NCBI RefSeq assembly: GCF_018130825.1
Contig: NZ_JAFCJS010000012.1
Coordinates: 124,001 to 188,000 of the forward strand
Origin: Bradyrhizobium liaoningense
Lineage (GTDB): Bacteria > Pseudomonadota > Alphaproteobacteria > Rhizobiales > Xanthobacteraceae
Direction: 5' to 3'
DNA length: 64,000 nucleotides
A program made the position numbers and the translations under genes. Of this stretch, positions 53,224-62,216 are shown in pieces (the first letter of the stretch is position 1; each line of letters opens with the position of its first letter). The notes under the pieces are model-generated. The model was not told the origin of the DNA and did not search any database. It saw nothing but the letters and a program-made list of their open reading frames with translations.

Positions 53224-53226
53224 GCC

Positions 53227-53637
53227 ATGCCAACCATCTCCGTCGAGCGCACCATTGGTACCACCAAGAAGGCTGTGCTCGCCGGGCTCGGCGCTTACAA
53301 CGACGAGAAGTTTGGCAAGCAGAAGGTCAAGAGCATCGCGGTGTCGTTGAAGGACGGCCGCAAGATCGTCGGCGGCATCGTCGGGCACCTCTGGTCCACG
53401 GTTCTGTTCATCCAGTATTTCTGGATCGACCAGAAGCAGCGCGGCAAGGGGCATGGCACGAAGCTGATCGCGGCGATCGAGGACGAGGCAAGACGGCTCG
53501 GCGCGATCCGGGTCCATGTCGATACGATGAGTTTCCAGGCGCCGGGCTTCTATCGTACCTGCGGGTACGATGAATTCGGCACCATCGACGGCTATCCCGG
53601 CGGCGTGACGCGCCATTCGTTTACGAAGTCGCTATGA
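53227..53637 (+). CDS. GNAT family N-acetyltransferase between cobS and cobT
   Basis: A 136-residue GNAT fold. IVGGIVGHLWSTVLFIQYFWIDQKQRGKGHGTKLIAAIEDEARRLGAIRVHVDTMSFQAPGFYRTCGYDEFGTI includes the acetyl-CoA loop RGKGHG (near residue 78) and the typical FYRTCGYDEFG end. The acceptor is unknown. The ATG lies 3 bp after the cobS stop, and its stop overlaps the cobT start by 4 bp, so all three are translated from one transcript. A role in cobalamin synthesis is suggested only by this placement. Confidence 0.9.
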   Translation: MPTISVERTIGTTKKAVLAGLGAYNDEKFGKQKVKSIAVSLKDGRKIVGGIVGHLWSTVLFIQYFWIDQKQRGKGHGTKLIAAIEDEARRLGAIRVHVDTMSFQAPGFYRTCGYDEFGTIDGYPGGVTRHSFTKSL

Positions 53638-55541
53638 GCACATCATCATCCAACTCCAAATTCCGTAACAGCAAGGAAGCGCCGACCGAGCCGTTCAAGC
53701 GCTCGGTCGCCTCCTGCCTCAAGGCGATCGCCAAGTCGCCCGAGCTCGATGTCAGCTTCGCGGCCGAGCGGCCGGGCCTTGCGCCCGGCAAGGCGCGGCT
53801 GCCGGAGCCCGCGCGCAAGATGACCAAGCGCGATGCTGCCATCGTGCGCGGCCACGCCGATTCCATCGCGCTCAAGATCGCCTGTCACGATCCCAAGGTT
53901 CACCGCAAGCTGATGCCCGGCAATCCGCAGGCGCGCGGCGTGTTCGAGGCGGTGGAGCAGGCTCGCGTCGAGGCGATCGGCGCGCGCCGCATGGCGGGCG
54001 TTGCGAAAAACCTCACCGCGATGCTCGACGACCATTTCCATCGCGGCAAGTTCGACGAGATCACCGACCGCGCCGATGCGCCGCTGGCCGATGCGCTGGC
54101 GATGCTGGTGCGCGAGCGCCTCACCGGCATGGCGCCGCCGACGGCGGCGAAGAAGATGGTCGATCTCTGGCGGCCCATTCTCGAAGACAAGATCGGCAGG
54201 CGGCTCGACCGGCTCGACGGCGTGGTCGAGGACCAGGCCAGGTTCGGCGATGCCGTGCATGATCTGTTGTCGGCGCTCGAGCTCGGCGACGAGCGCAACG
54301 CCGACAGCGAGGACAATGAGGACAACGACGAGAACCAGGACGGCGACAACGACCAGTCCGGCGCCGAGGGCTCGCCTGATTCCGATGCCGCGCAGGAGAT
54401 GAGCGCCGACCAGGCGCAGGCGACCTCGGAGGAGATGAGCGAGAGCGCGATGGAAAGCGCGCAGGCCTCGACCTCCGATACCTTCGACGACGGCGAGCTC
54501 GGCGACGACGAGACGCCGGGCGAGGCGACGCGTCCGAACGCGCATGGCAGGAACGAGCCGCGTGGGCCGGAATATCACGCCTTCGCGCCGAAATTCGACG
54601 AGGTCATCGCCGCCGAGGACCTCTGCGACCATGACGAGCTGGAGCGCCTGCGCGCCTATCTCGACAAGCAGCTCGCGCATCTTCAAGGCATCGTCGCCCG
54701 GCTCGCCAACCGGCTGCAGCGCCGCCTGATGGCGCAGCAGAACCGCGCCTGGGAGTTCGATCTCGAAGAGGGCATTCTGGACCCCGCGCGCCTGTCGCGC
54801 GTCGTCACCGATCCCTATCATCCGCTGTCCTTCATGCACGAGAAGGAGGCGACGTTCCGCGACACCGTCGTGACGCTGTTGCTCGACAATTCCGGCTCGA
54901 TGCGCGGACGCCCGATCACGGTCGCCGCGACCTGCGCCGACATCCTCGCGCGCACGCTGGAGCGTTGCGGCGTCAAGGTCGAGATTCTGGGCTTCACCAC
55001 GCGCGCCTGGAAGGGTGGGCAATCGCGTGAGGCGTGGCTTGCCGCCGGCAAGCCGGCCAATCCCGGCCGTCTCAACGATCTCCGTCACATCATCTACAAG
55101 TCCGCCGATGCCCCGTGGCGTCGTGCGCGGAAAAACCTTGGCCTGATGATGCGCGAGGGTCTCCTCAAGGAGAACATCGACGGCGAGGCGCTGGACTGGG
55201 CGCACAAGCGCCTGCTGGCGAGGGCCGAGCAGCGCAAGATCCTGATGATGATCTCGGACGGTGCGCCGGTCGACGATTCCACGCTGTCGGTCAATCCCGG
55301 CAACTATCTCGAGCGGCACCTGCGCCACATCATCGAGGAGATCGAGACCCGCTCGCCGGTCGAGCTGATCGCGATCGGCATCGGCCATGACGTCACGCGC
55401 TACTACCGCCGTGCGGTGACGATCGTGGACGCGGAAGAACTCGGCGGCGCCATCACCGAAAAGCTCGCCGAGCTGTTCAGCGAGACCAACACTGTACCAA
55501 CCCAGCCGGCCGGTCGCCCGCGACGCAAACTGCATTCGTGA
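53634..55541 (+). CDS. cobT: cobaltochelatase subunit CobT
   Basis: CobT forms the ring complex with CobS that drives CobN in cobalt insertion. The protein has 635 residues: the CobT N-terminal domain (SVASCLKAIAKSPELDVSFAAERPGL), a strongly acidic low-complexity segment (about 222-300, rich in Asp/Glu/Asn), and a C-terminal von Willebrand A domain with the MIDAS VTLLLDNSGSMRGRPITVAA near residue 420. It overlaps the GNAT gene upstream and the esterase gene downstream by 4 bp each. Confidence 0.96.
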   Translation: MSTSSSNSKFRNSKEAPTEPFKRSVASCLKAIAKSPELDVSFAAERPGLAPGKARLPEPARKMTKRDAAIVRGHADSIALKIACHDPKVHRKLMPGNPQARGVFEAVEQARVEAIGARRMAGVAKNLTAMLDDHFHRGKFDEITDRADAPLADALAMLVRERLTGMAPPTAAKKMVDLWRPILEDKIGRRLDRLDGVVEDQARFGDAVHDLLSALELGDERNADSEDNEDNDENQDGDNDQSGAEGSPDSDAAQEMSADQAQATSEEMSESAMESAQASTSDTFDDGELGDDETPGEATRPNAHGRNEPRGPEYHAFAPKFDEVIAAEDLCDHDELERLRAYLDKQLAHLQGIVARLANRLQRRLMAQQNRAWEFDLEEGILDPARLSRVVTDPYHPLSFMHEKEATFRDTVVTLLLDNSGSMRGRPITVAATCADILARTLERCGVKVEILGFTTRAWKGGQSREAWLAAGKPANPGRLNDLRHIIYKSADAPWRRARKNLGLMMREGLLKENIDGEALDWAHKRLLARAEQRKILMMISDGAPVDDSTLSVNPGNYLERHLRHIIEEIETRSPVELIAIGIGHDVTRYYRRAVTIVDAEELGGAITEKLAELFSETNTVPTQPAGRPRRKLHS

Positions 55542-56608
55542 GCACGCATCCATCCCGCCGCAGCTTTCTTGGCCACGCGGCGGCGGGATTTTCCACTCTT
55601 GCACTATCGCGCCTTGCGCAGGCGCAAGCCACGACCGAGCCGCCCCCGCGCCCGCTCCAGGTCGAGCATGCCGTCGCTGAGCCCGTCAGCCTCGAGGTCA
55701 ATGCGCGCCCCATCCCGAATTTCGAGCCGCGCGACCGCTCGCGCACGCGCTTCGGCTCGCTGGACTACCGCAGCGGCCTGGTGCTGACCTCGTCCTATCG
55801 CGGTTTTGGCGGCCTGTCCGGCATCCGGCTCGATGCGAAAGGTGAGCGCTTCCTCGCGATCTCCGACCAGGGCGGCTGGTTCACCGGCCGCATCCGTTAT
55901 TCCGGCGGCAAGATGGCCGGGCTCGACGATGTCGAGGCCGCGCCGCTGCTGGGCGCGGAGGGACGGCCGATCACCGAAAAGCGCATGTGGTGGGATTCGG
56001 AATCGCTGACGCGCGACGGCAATCTGGTCTATGTCGGGCTCGAGCGCGTCAACCAGATCCTGCGCTATGATTTTGCCAAAGGCGGCATCCGCGCCCGCGG
56101 CGAGCCGATCGCGGTGCCGCCAGGCGTTCGCAAGCTGCCGCACAACAAGGGCCTGGAAGCGCTGGTCCTGGTCCCGAAGGGCCAGCCTCTCGCCGGCAGC
56201 CTGATCGCGTTCTCCGAACGCGGGCTCGACGCCGACGGCAATCTGGTCGCGTTCCTGATCGGCGGCCCCACGCCCGGCCAGTTCAGCGTGCGCCGTACCG
56301 AGAAATTCGACATCAGCGACGCGGTGCTGTTGCCCTCCGGCGAGCTGTTGATCCTCGAACGCAAATTCTCCTGGTTCACCGGCGTCGACATCCGCATCCG
56401 CTCGATCCCGCTGAAATCGATCGCGCCGGGCGCGGTGGTCGACGGCCCCGCGCTGTTCAAGGCCGATCTCGGCCAGGAGATCGACAACATGGAAGGCATC
56501 GACGCCCACGTCACGCCGGAAGGCGAGACCGTGCTGACGCTGGTGTCGGACGATAATTTCTCGATGCTCCAGCGCACGCTGCTGCTGCAGTTCACGCTGG
56601 TGGAGTAG
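55538..56608 (+). CDS. exported esterase-like-activity-of-phytase protein
   Basis: A 356-residue protein with a twin-arginine signal (HPSRRSFLGHAAAGFSTLALSRLAQAQA) and a beta-propeller-type phytase-like esterase domain: GFGGLSGIRLDAKGERFLAISDQGGWFTGRI, RMWWDSESLTRDGNLVYVGLERVNQILRYDF, LPHNKGLEALVLVP and ELLILERKFSWFTGVDIRI. The real substrate of this family is not established. The GTG start overlaps the cobT stop (GTGA), so it is cotranslated with cobT in the periplasm-directed end of the operon. Confidence 0.9.
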   Translation: MSTHPSRRSFLGHAAAGFSTLALSRLAQAQATTEPPPRPLQVEHAVAEPVSLEVNARPIPNFEPRDRSRTRFGSLDYRSGLVLTSSYRGFGGLSGIRLDAKGERFLAISDQGGWFTGRIRYSGGKMAGLDDVEAAPLLGAEGRPITEKRMWWDSESLTRDGNLVYVGLERVNQILRYDFAKGGIRARGEPIAVPPGVRKLPHNKGLEALVLVPKGQPLAGSLIAFSERGLDADGNLVAFLIGGPTPGQFSVRRTEKFDISDAVLLPSGELLILERKFSWFTGVDIRIRSIPLKSIAPGAVVDGPALFKADLGQEIDNMEGIDAHVTPEGETVLTLVSDDNFSMLQRTLLLQFTLVE

Positions 56609-56681
56609 ACGCAGGGTATCTCCCTTCGCCTGGACGACAGCGGAGATTGAACTCGCGTGCGTGAGCCTGCGACACACCCTC

Positions 56682-57371
56682 ATGTCCCTCCGCGTCCTCC
56701 TCGCCCTCATCCTCATGCTTGCCGCGACCCCGCCGGCCCTTGCCACCGCCGAGCACACCTATGCGAAGGGCGAGTACGGCATCATCGCGGGCGGGTGGGC
56801 GCCGAACAAGCGGCTCGCCATCGCCGTCCATGGCGAAGGCGAGGGCGCGCATGACAAGTTTCACGCCTATCTGATGGCGGAGCCGAAGCATCGCAGGCTG
56901 GCCGTGCTTGATAACATCAGCCACGAGAACAATCTCGACACCGCGTCCGATGCCTATTACGCGGAGTGGTCGCCCGACTCCCGCTATGTCGCGGTCTCCT
57001 TCCGCACCGAGCGTCACATCATGACGCTGAACATCTATGCGATCGAAGGCCATCGCGCGCGGCTGATCGAGACGCCGGACCTGTTCCGCAAGGCGGCGGG
57101 CCGCACCGTCGTGGTCAAGACCGACGGCGACATGCGCACCTATTTCCCCACCGTGAAGTGGCGGGGACCGCGCAGCTACGATCTCAACGACTACCGTCTG
57201 TTCGTCGAGGACGACAAGGCGCTGGCCGACAAGCTCGGCGAACTCGGCAGCCTGACCAAAATGGAGGACGGCCGCTATTCGATCGAGTTCGCCGCCCACG
57301 CCACCGTGACGATCGGGCGCGGCAATCGCAACCGCATCGGCAAGCTCAAGCTCGGGGTTTTCGAGCGGTAA
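56682..57371 (+). CDS. secreted protein of unknown function
   Basis: A 229-residue protein with a Sec signal peptide (LRVLLALILMLAATPPALAT, cleaved near ATA). The mature part has beta-rich stretches such as AYYAEWSPDSRYVAVSFRTERHIMTLNIYAIEG, reminiscent of one or two propeller blades (TolB-like WSPDSRYVA). No domain is firmly recognised. An upstream GTG would add 7 residues. It lies 73 bp after the phytase-like gene on the same strand and may belong to its transcript. Confidence 0.75.
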   Translation: MSLRVLLALILMLAATPPALATAEHTYAKGEYGIIAGGWAPNKRLAIAVHGEGEGAHDKFHAYLMAEPKHRRLAVLDNISHENNLDTASDAYYAEWSPDSRYVAVSFRTERHIMTLNIYAIEGHRARLIETPDLFRKAAGRTVVVKTDGDMRTYFPTVKWRGPRSYDLNDYRLFVEDDKALADKLGELGSLTKMEDGRYSIEFAAHATVTIGRGNRNRIGKLKLGVFER

Positions 57372-57513
57372 CGGGCCGGCCTGCGACCGGGACTTTTGCG
57401 CAAATGCACGGCGCGCGGGCCGCCATGCCGCCTGCGCAACTGGCAATTCGCGTTTCCGCCACTAAACTTCATGCAATCGCTTCCATCCCTCTCATCCCCC
57501 GGGACCCCCCCGC

Positions 57514-58626
57514 ATGAGCGCCCTGTTTTCCCCGATCAAGCTGCGCGGCCTGACGTTGAAGAACCGCGTCGTGGTGTCGCCGATGTGCCAGTATTCGGCC
57601 GACGACGGCGTCGCCACCGACTGGCACTTCACCCACATCAACAATCTCAGCCTGTCGGGCGCGTCGATGTTCTGCATCGAGGCGACCCATGTCGAGGCGA
57701 TCGGCCGCATCACGCCGGGCTGCCTCGGGCTCTACAGCGATGCCTGCGAGGCTGCGCTGAAGCAGATCCTCACCTCGGTGCGCAAGCATTCCTCCACCGC
57801 GGTCGCGATGCAGCTCGCCCATGCGGGGCGGAAAGCGTCGAGCGCGCGGCCCTGGGACGGCGGCCAGCTGATCCCGGCGAGCGCAGGCGGCTGGCAGACG
57901 GTCGCGCCCTCCGCGCTGCCGCACAAGGAGGGCGAGGCCGCCCCGCTCGCGCTGGATAGCGCGGGCCTGAAGCGCATCCGCGACGCTTTCGTCGACTGCG
58001 CCAGGCGCGCCGACCGGCTCGGCATCGACGCCATCGAGCTGCATGGCGCGCACGGCTATCTCATGCATCAGTTCCTGTCGCCGATCTCGAACCGGCGCAC
58101 CGACGAATATGGCGGCAGCTTGCAGAACCGCATGCGCTTCCCGCTCGAAATCTACGACGCCGTGCGCGCCGTGTTCCCGCACGACAAGCCGATCGGCATG
58201 CGGGTGTCGTCCACCGACTGGGTCGAGGGCGGCTGGGATCTGGCGCAGACCATCGAATTTGCGAAAGCGCTGAAGGCGCGCGGCATCGACTGGATCGATG
58301 CCTCCTCCGGCGGCGTCTCGCCGCTGCAGAAGATTCCGCTCGGCCCCGGCTATCAGGTGCAGTTCGCAGAGGCGATCCGCCGCGAGACGGGAGCGACCAC
58401 CATCGCCGTCGGCCTGATCTCCGAGGCAAAGCACGCCGAGGAGATCGTCGCCTCCGGCAAGGCCGACATGGTCGCGCTCGCCCGCGGCATGCTCTACGAT
58501 CCGCGCTGGGGCTGGCACGCCGCCGCCGAGCTCGGCGGCGAAGTCGAAGCCCCGCCGCAATACTGGCGCTCGCAGCCCTCGACGCAAAAGGCGCTGTTCG
58601 GCAAGACCACGTTCGGAGCGCGGTGA
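57514..58626 (+). CDS. NADH:flavin oxidoreductase (old yellow enzyme, YqjM type)
   Basis: A 370-residue FMN-dependent ene-reductase, probably reducing activated C=C bonds with NADPH. It is of the thermophilic-like/YqjM class: Cys25 in SPMCQYSADDGVATDWHF takes the place of the classical Thr, and MQLAHAGRKAS, ELHGAHGYLMHQFLSPISNRRTDEYGGSLQNRMRFPLEI and GMRVSSTDWVEGGWD follow the barrel strands. The C-terminal DMVALARGMLYDPRWGWHAA is typical. It follows the secreted protein gene, with 142 bp between. Confidence 0.93.
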   Translation: MSALFSPIKLRGLTLKNRVVVSPMCQYSADDGVATDWHFTHINNLSLSGASMFCIEATHVEAIGRITPGCLGLYSDACEAALKQILTSVRKHSSTAVAMQLAHAGRKASSARPWDGGQLIPASAGGWQTVAPSALPHKEGEAAPLALDSAGLKRIRDAFVDCARRADRLGIDAIELHGAHGYLMHQFLSPISNRRTDEYGGSLQNRMRFPLEIYDAVRAVFPHDKPIGMRVSSTDWVEGGWDLAQTIEFAKALKARGIDWIDASSGGVSPLQKIPLGPGYQVQFAEAIRRETGATTIAVGLISEAKHAEEIVASGKADMVALARGMLYDPRWGWHAAAELGGEVEAPPQYWRSQPSTQKALFGKTTFGAR

Positions 58627-58632
58627 GTCTCT

Positions 58633-58694
58633 TCACCTCTCCCCGCTTGCGGGGAGAGGTCGGATTGCGCGCAAGCGCAATCCGGGTGAGGGGG
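58633..58694. repeat. tandem hairpins (CCTCTCCCCGC / CGGATTGCGC)
   Basis: CCTCTCCCCGC-TT-GCGGGGAGAGG and CGGATTGCGC-GCAA-GCGCAATCCG stand side by side after the oxidoreductase gene. Together they resemble a REP pair and probably terminate that transcript. Confidence 0.75.
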
Positions 58695-58841
58695 TACAGG
58701 TGCGGCGACAATCTCATGCGCGAGCGAAGCTCGCTCGCGGCCCCGTAAGAGTTACTCCTCACGCATCCGTAACTCTCCTCACCTTCCACGCCTCCCCAAA
58801 CTGGCCTAACCTGTGCACCCAACGCCTCACGGAGGCCGGCC

Positions 58842-59249
58842 ATGCGGTTTGGTGTTCGCAAGACTGCCCACGTGTTCGAGCGCGTGGGCCTCGCGATGGC
58901 GGGGGCCGCGTGCGGGTTGTTCGTCGGCGCCTATGTCGGATCGGCGATCGCGCCGCTGACCACGCAGGGGTTCCTGCTGCTGATGATGCTGCTCGGGGCG
59001 GTCGGCTTCTATCTCGGCATCGACACGCCGCAGATGCCCTTCGACGACGCGCACAGCGCCATCGACGCCGCCGAATTTCTGAGCTCGGCCGGCACGCTCT
59101 GCGCCACGCTCACCGCGCTCGCCTCCGTCGCCGTCATCGTGCTCCGCCTCGACCCGCACATGGTCTGGAGCTGGCTCGTCCTGTTCGGCTGGACCGCCGG
59201 CGTCGCCATGCAGATCGTCGCGGGGACAAAGGCCAGGATGCGGAAGTAG
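58842..59249 (+). CDS. small integral membrane protein, unknown function
   Basis: A 135-residue protein with about four hydrophobic segments: VGLAMAGAACGLFVGAYVG, GFLLLMMLLGAVGFYLGI, TLCATLTALASVAVIVLRL and MVWSWLVLFGWTAGVAMQIVAG. A loop FDDAHSAIDAAEFLSSAG lies between the second and third. GGAGG precedes the ATG. I do not recognise a family; the organisation suggests an inner-membrane protein of unknown role. Confidence 0.75.
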   Translation: MRFGVRKTAHVFERVGLAMAGAACGLFVGAYVGSAIAPLTTQGFLLLMMLLGAVGFYLGIDTPQMPFDDAHSAIDAAEFLSSAGTLCATLTALASVAVIVLRLDPHMVWSWLVLFGWTAGVAMQIVAGTKARMRK

Positions 59250-59255
59250 CTTCCT

Positions 59256-59282
59256 TACCCTCCCCCTCCAGGGGAGGGTAAG
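59256..59282. terminator. TTACCCTCCCC-CTCCA-GGGGAGGGTAA hairpin
   Basis: A perfect inverted repeat with 11-bp arms lies between convergent genes. An almost identical copy is at 61303-61330. Confidence 0.7.
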
Positions 59283-59297
59283 CAGCGCACCGCTTGC

Positions 59298-59543
59298 CTA
59301 AAACACCACGCCCACCCGCGTGCCGCGCTTCCACGCGATGCGGCAGCGCTTCTTGGTGTTCACATGCAGCAGCTCGAACCTGTCGGGGATCTGCACCTGG
59401 CCGCCGAGATCGACGCAGGCGCCGCCCGGCGAATAGTCGATCAGCGTGCAGGGAATCACCGGCGCGCGCGGGTCGGTGATGATCTTGGCCTGGCGGGACA
59501 CCAGTCCCGCCGGTTTCACGCGGGCATATTTACGCGGATGCAT
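59298..59543 (-). CDS. PilZ domain protein
   Basis: An 81-residue single-domain PilZ-like protein: IPCTLIDYSPGGACVDLGGQVQIPDRFELLHVNTKKRCRIAWKRGTRVGVVF. The D/NxSxxG motif (DYSPGGA) of c-di-GMP receptors is present, while the N-terminal RxxxR is only partly matched (RKYARVKPAG, RQAK). It may bind c-di-GMP weakly or not at all. The ATG at 59543 follows GGAGGAG with 8 nt spacing. Confidence 0.85.
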   Translation of the reverse strand: MHPRKYARVKPAGLVSRQAKIITDPRAPVIPCTLIDYSPGGACVDLGGQVQIPDRFELLHVNTKKRCRIAWKRGTRVGVVF

Positions 59544-59880
59544 TGGCACATCTCCTCCAACTCCGCAGCTCGCGGCGGACTCTATGCAGGATGATGCGGA
59601 GGAGTTGATGCGATCCGGCTAAGGTGGGCGCGAGAATTTTAATGAAAAGTGGTGGCGGCTGGAGAAAGCAGCGGTAGCGGGGTGCGGTGGTGATGAGTTG
59701 TTCAGCCGCCGCCTCAATCTCCGCCTTCGCCGGGACGACACTGATCGTGTTGCGCGAGCCTCCCACCACCACCGTCGTTGCGAGCGCAGCGAAGCAATCC
59801 AGAATCTTTCCTCGGGCGCAGTCTGGATTGCTTCGTCGCAAGGGCTCCTCGCAATGACGCGCGGAGAGGCCGCAGCCACC
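59544..59880. other. gap between PilZ and DUF2235 genes
   Basis: The gap of about 335 bp holds the PilZ promoter side, a repeat at 59773-59859 and a CGCCGGGACGAC fragment near 59730. No further gene is supported. Confidence 0.6.
59773..59859. repeat. CGTCGTTGCGAG...CTCGCAATGACG repeat
   Basis: CGTCGTTGCGAG and AGCAATCCAGA on the left are mirrored by TCTGGATTGCTTCG and CTCGCAATGACG on the right. Confidence 0.8.
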
Positions 59881-61227
59881 TCACCCCGTCACCCCCTCCT
59901 CCACCCCAGTCCCCGCCGCCACATCCACCCCCGGCGGCACCGGCATCGGCACGGTCACGTACTCCTTCGGCATGTTCACCGGCCGGTAGTCCGGCTCCAC
60001 CGCCATGCGCTTCAACACGCTCTCATGCACGTGCGCGCCTTCGGGGATGACGCGCGGCTCGCAGTCGGGGATGTAGAAGCCGAAATAGACCTTCCGCTCC
60101 GGCCATTCCCGGTACTTCGCGCGCTTCGGCAAATACTCCAGCACGCGCCAGGCCGCATTCATGGAATCGTGCAATTCGCCCGTCTTCCCCTCGTAGGCGG
60201 GCGGCACATATCTGAACGGCGAGTTCTTGCGCTGGACGCCCCAGGCGAGCTGGTTCACGGTGCGCGGGTTGAAGTTCAGCCCGGCCTTCTCGGCCTCCTC
60301 GATCATCCAGATCAGCGGATATTTCGATTCCCCGCTCTCCGCCTCCGCATAGCCGCCGCCGACGTCGCAATGCACGCCGGCGAACCACACCTGCAGAATG
60401 TCCTGCGCCACCTTCTTCTCGTCGGGCACGTAGCGGTTGCTCCAATAGTCCTGCGGCTCCCAGTACTTGTTGAGGCGGAACATGCGGCGCCGCTCGTCGA
60501 TCGCGATCGCCTGCCGGAAGATGTTGACGCTCGGATTGCGCCGCGTGAAGGCGAGCTCCTCCAGGCTGAACACGAAGAAGAAATTGTCGCGCCGCGGCAC
60601 GATCACGCTCGCCACCGTGTCCCAGACGCCGATGAAGTGGATGGTCGGCCAGCGCGTCGAGGTGATGCGCGCGAACTGCGCGGCGAGGTCGAACGCGTCC
60701 TTCGGCAGCGGCCCCTGGTCGTCCACAGTGACGTCCTTGAGGTCCTCGACGTCGTTGCCGCGCCCGGTGCCGGAATATTGCTTGTAGGCGACCATGCCGC
60801 TTCCTGCGAGGTTCACCTGCTCCGGCGAGATCAGCCCGATCTTGTGAATGAGCCCCGCCAGCACCCGCACCGTGTAAGCGCCGCGCGAAAAACCGAACAG
60901 GTAGATCCTGTCGCCCGGCGCATAATGCTCGACCAGGAAGCAATAGGCCGAGAGCACGTTGTCATCGAGCCCGTAGCCGGTGGCGAGCCCCAGCACCAGG
61001 TTGACGTCGGCCTTGATCCGGTGCCACGTCGTCGGCTCCGTCACCGTGCCGACCCCGGGATCGTAGAACACCAGCTGCCGCGGATGCGTCTTGTCGGTCT
61101 TGCGCAGGCAGCGATAGAGCTTCAGGACGTTGGAGATGTTCTCCGATATCTCGTTGCCGGTCCCGTCACAGCAGATAACGAGGTTTTTCGGCTCGGGCTT
61201 GCGGTCGATGTCGCGCGCGTGCTCCAC
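59881..61227 (-). CDS. DUF2235 domain protein (alpha/beta hydrolase-like)
   Basis: A 448-residue protein with the DUF2235 (T6SS phospholipase-like) domain: KNLVICCDGTGNEISENISNVLKLYRCL, LVFYDPGVGTV, the nucleophile elbow GFSRGAYTVRVLAGLIHKIGL and HFIGVWDTVASVI, ending with WFAGVHCDVGGGYAE, which supplies Asp and His. Relatives include Tle1-like effectors as well as housekeeping proteins; no type VI gene is nearby, so an effector role is not supported. The GTG start follows GGAGG by 8 nt. Confidence 0.9.
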   Translation of the reverse strand: MEHARDIDRKPEPKNLVICCDGTGNEISENISNVLKLYRCLRKTDKTHPRQLVFYDPGVGTVTEPTTWHRIKADVNLVLGLATGYGLDDNVLSAYCFLVEHYAPGDRIYLFGFSRGAYTVRVLAGLIHKIGLISPEQVNLAGSGMVAYKQYSGTGRGNDVEDLKDVTVDDQGPLPKDAFDLAAQFARITSTRWPTIHFIGVWDTVASVIVPRRDNFFFVFSLEELAFTRRNPSVNIFRQAIAIDERRRMFRLNKYWEPQDYWSNRYVPDEKKVAQDILQVWFAGVHCDVGGGYAEAESGESKYPLIWMIEEAEKAGLNFNPRTVNQLAWGVQRKNSPFRYVPPAYEGKTGELHDSMNAAWRVLEYLPKRAKYREWPERKVYFGFYIPDCEPRVIPEGAHVHESVLKRMAVEPDYRPVNMPKEYVTVPMPVPPGVDVAAGTGVEEGVTG

Positions 61228-61302
61228 GGGATGTGCCTCCGGGTGATGCTACCGGGGCGAGTATAGCGGAAAACCGCGACGGAGAAGAGACGATGGTGCT
61301 TC

Positions 61303-61330
61303 TTACCCTCCCCCTCCAGGGGAGGGTAAG
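61303..61330. terminator. TTACCCTCCCC-CTCCA-GGGGAGGGTAA hairpin
   Basis: Near-identical to the hairpin at 59256-59282. It lies downstream of the 44-residue gene and upstream of the DUF2235 gene on the minus strand. Confidence 0.7.
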
Positions 61331-61347
61331 AGCGCCGCGCTCGCCGC

Positions 61348-61482
61348 CTACTTCTTCTTCGCCGGCCCGAAATCCGGCTGCCAGGCCGCCTCCTTGCGGC
61401 TCGGCGCCGCGGCGATCACCTTGGCTTTGTCCTTCTTCGGTTTCTTGGCTTCGCGATTGCTGCGTTGCTGTCCCTTGGCCAT
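61348..61482 (-). CDS. 44-residue Lys-rich conserved small protein
   Basis: The frame starts MAKGQQRSNREAKKPKKDKA and ends EAAWQPDFGPAKKK. This very basic mini-protein recurs in alphaproteobacteria, usually annotated as hypothetical. A start seven codons upstream (MAQETDV) is also possible, but MAKGQQRSNREAKKPKK fits the recurrent N-terminus. The charge suggests nucleic-acid or ribosome association, which is inference only. Confidence 0.75.
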   Translation of the reverse strand: MAKGQQRSNREAKKPKKDKAKVIAAAPSRKEAAWQPDFGPAKKK

Positions 61483-61503
61483 GACGTCCGTCTCCTGTGC
61501 CAT

Positions 61504-61856
61504 TGAACGCGCGATAATGCGACAGCGTACGCCTGCGGTCCGGCGATAGCGAGCGCTAAAGCGGACGCCTGCGCGGGGAGGGCTGAGGGGCGGCCGCGGC
61601 CGTCTGCGGCAGCGACGGTGCCCGCATCGAAAACAGGTGTCGTCCCGGCCTAGTGCGCAATTGCGCACGGGGGCCGGGACCCATAACCACCGAAGCGAGT
61701 TGTTGCGGATACCGTGGCGACAGCGTGCTCCGACAACGCTGACCGGGGTAATGGGTCCCGGCCTTCGCCGGGACGACGTTGGAGAAGTTTGCTGGCCCGA
61801 AGCACGTTGCAGTCAACCGGCGTTCGCCAGGACGACGCACAGTCAAGGAGCAACCC
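61504..61856. other. repeat-bearing gap
   Basis: The gap of 353 bp between the 44-residue gene and the DUF1488-like gene holds the BIME unit at 61639-61778 and nothing else that I can support. Confidence 0.65.
61639..61778. repeat. BIME unit (GTCCCGGC arms) with GCAATTGC core
   Basis: GTCGTCCCGGCC...GGGGCCGGGAC encloses GTGCGCAATTGCGCAC (61653-61668), and the right arm is GGGTCCCGGCC...GCCGGGACGAC. It is the same architecture as 1984-2130 with different arm bases. Confidence 0.85.
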
Positions 61857-62135
61857 GTGACCCTCACCAGCGGCCGCTACATCGGCCACGAACAGGACCG
61901 GGGGATCGTCCAGTTCTCGATGCAGGACGGCGCGAAGGAGATCCCCTGCGCGATATCGACCTCCGCGATGGACGACCTCGAGCGCGGCCCGCGCGCCAGA
62001 CCCGCCGAGCGCGAAGCCCAGTTCACCCGCCTGCGCGACCGCATCGAGGCCTGCGCCGCCGGCAAATACCGCGCCTGCGAGTTCGAAGGCACCCCGCCCG
62101 GCATCGTGCTGCGGAGCATTGATTTTCGAGGGTAG
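61857..62135 (+). CDS. DUF1488-like small protein
   Basis: A 92-residue protein from a GTG that follows AAGGAG by 6 nt: MTLTSGRYIGHEQDRGIVQFSMQDGAKEIPCAISTSAMDDLERG, then LRDRIEACAAGKYRACEFEGTPPGIVLRSIDF. The EIPCAIST and EGTPPGIVLRSIDF ends match what I know of DUF1488. The longer frame upstream crosses the repeat and is rejected. Function unknown. Confidence 0.75.
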   Translation: MTLTSGRYIGHEQDRGIVQFSMQDGAKEIPCAISTSAMDDLERGPRARPAEREAQFTRLRDRIEACAAGKYRACEFEGTPPGIVLRSIDFRG

Positions 62136-62216
62136 GGGAGGGCCTTGCGAAGCCGCGAACATCTCATCACTGGGCCCGTTGCCGGCACCCGGCCCCATGG
62201 GCATCGTCTGTTGACA

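Noticed and set aside
59881..61227. Type VI secretion phospholipase effector
   Set aside because: DUF2235 occurs in such effectors, but no vgrG, PAAR, immunity or other T6SS gene is in the window.
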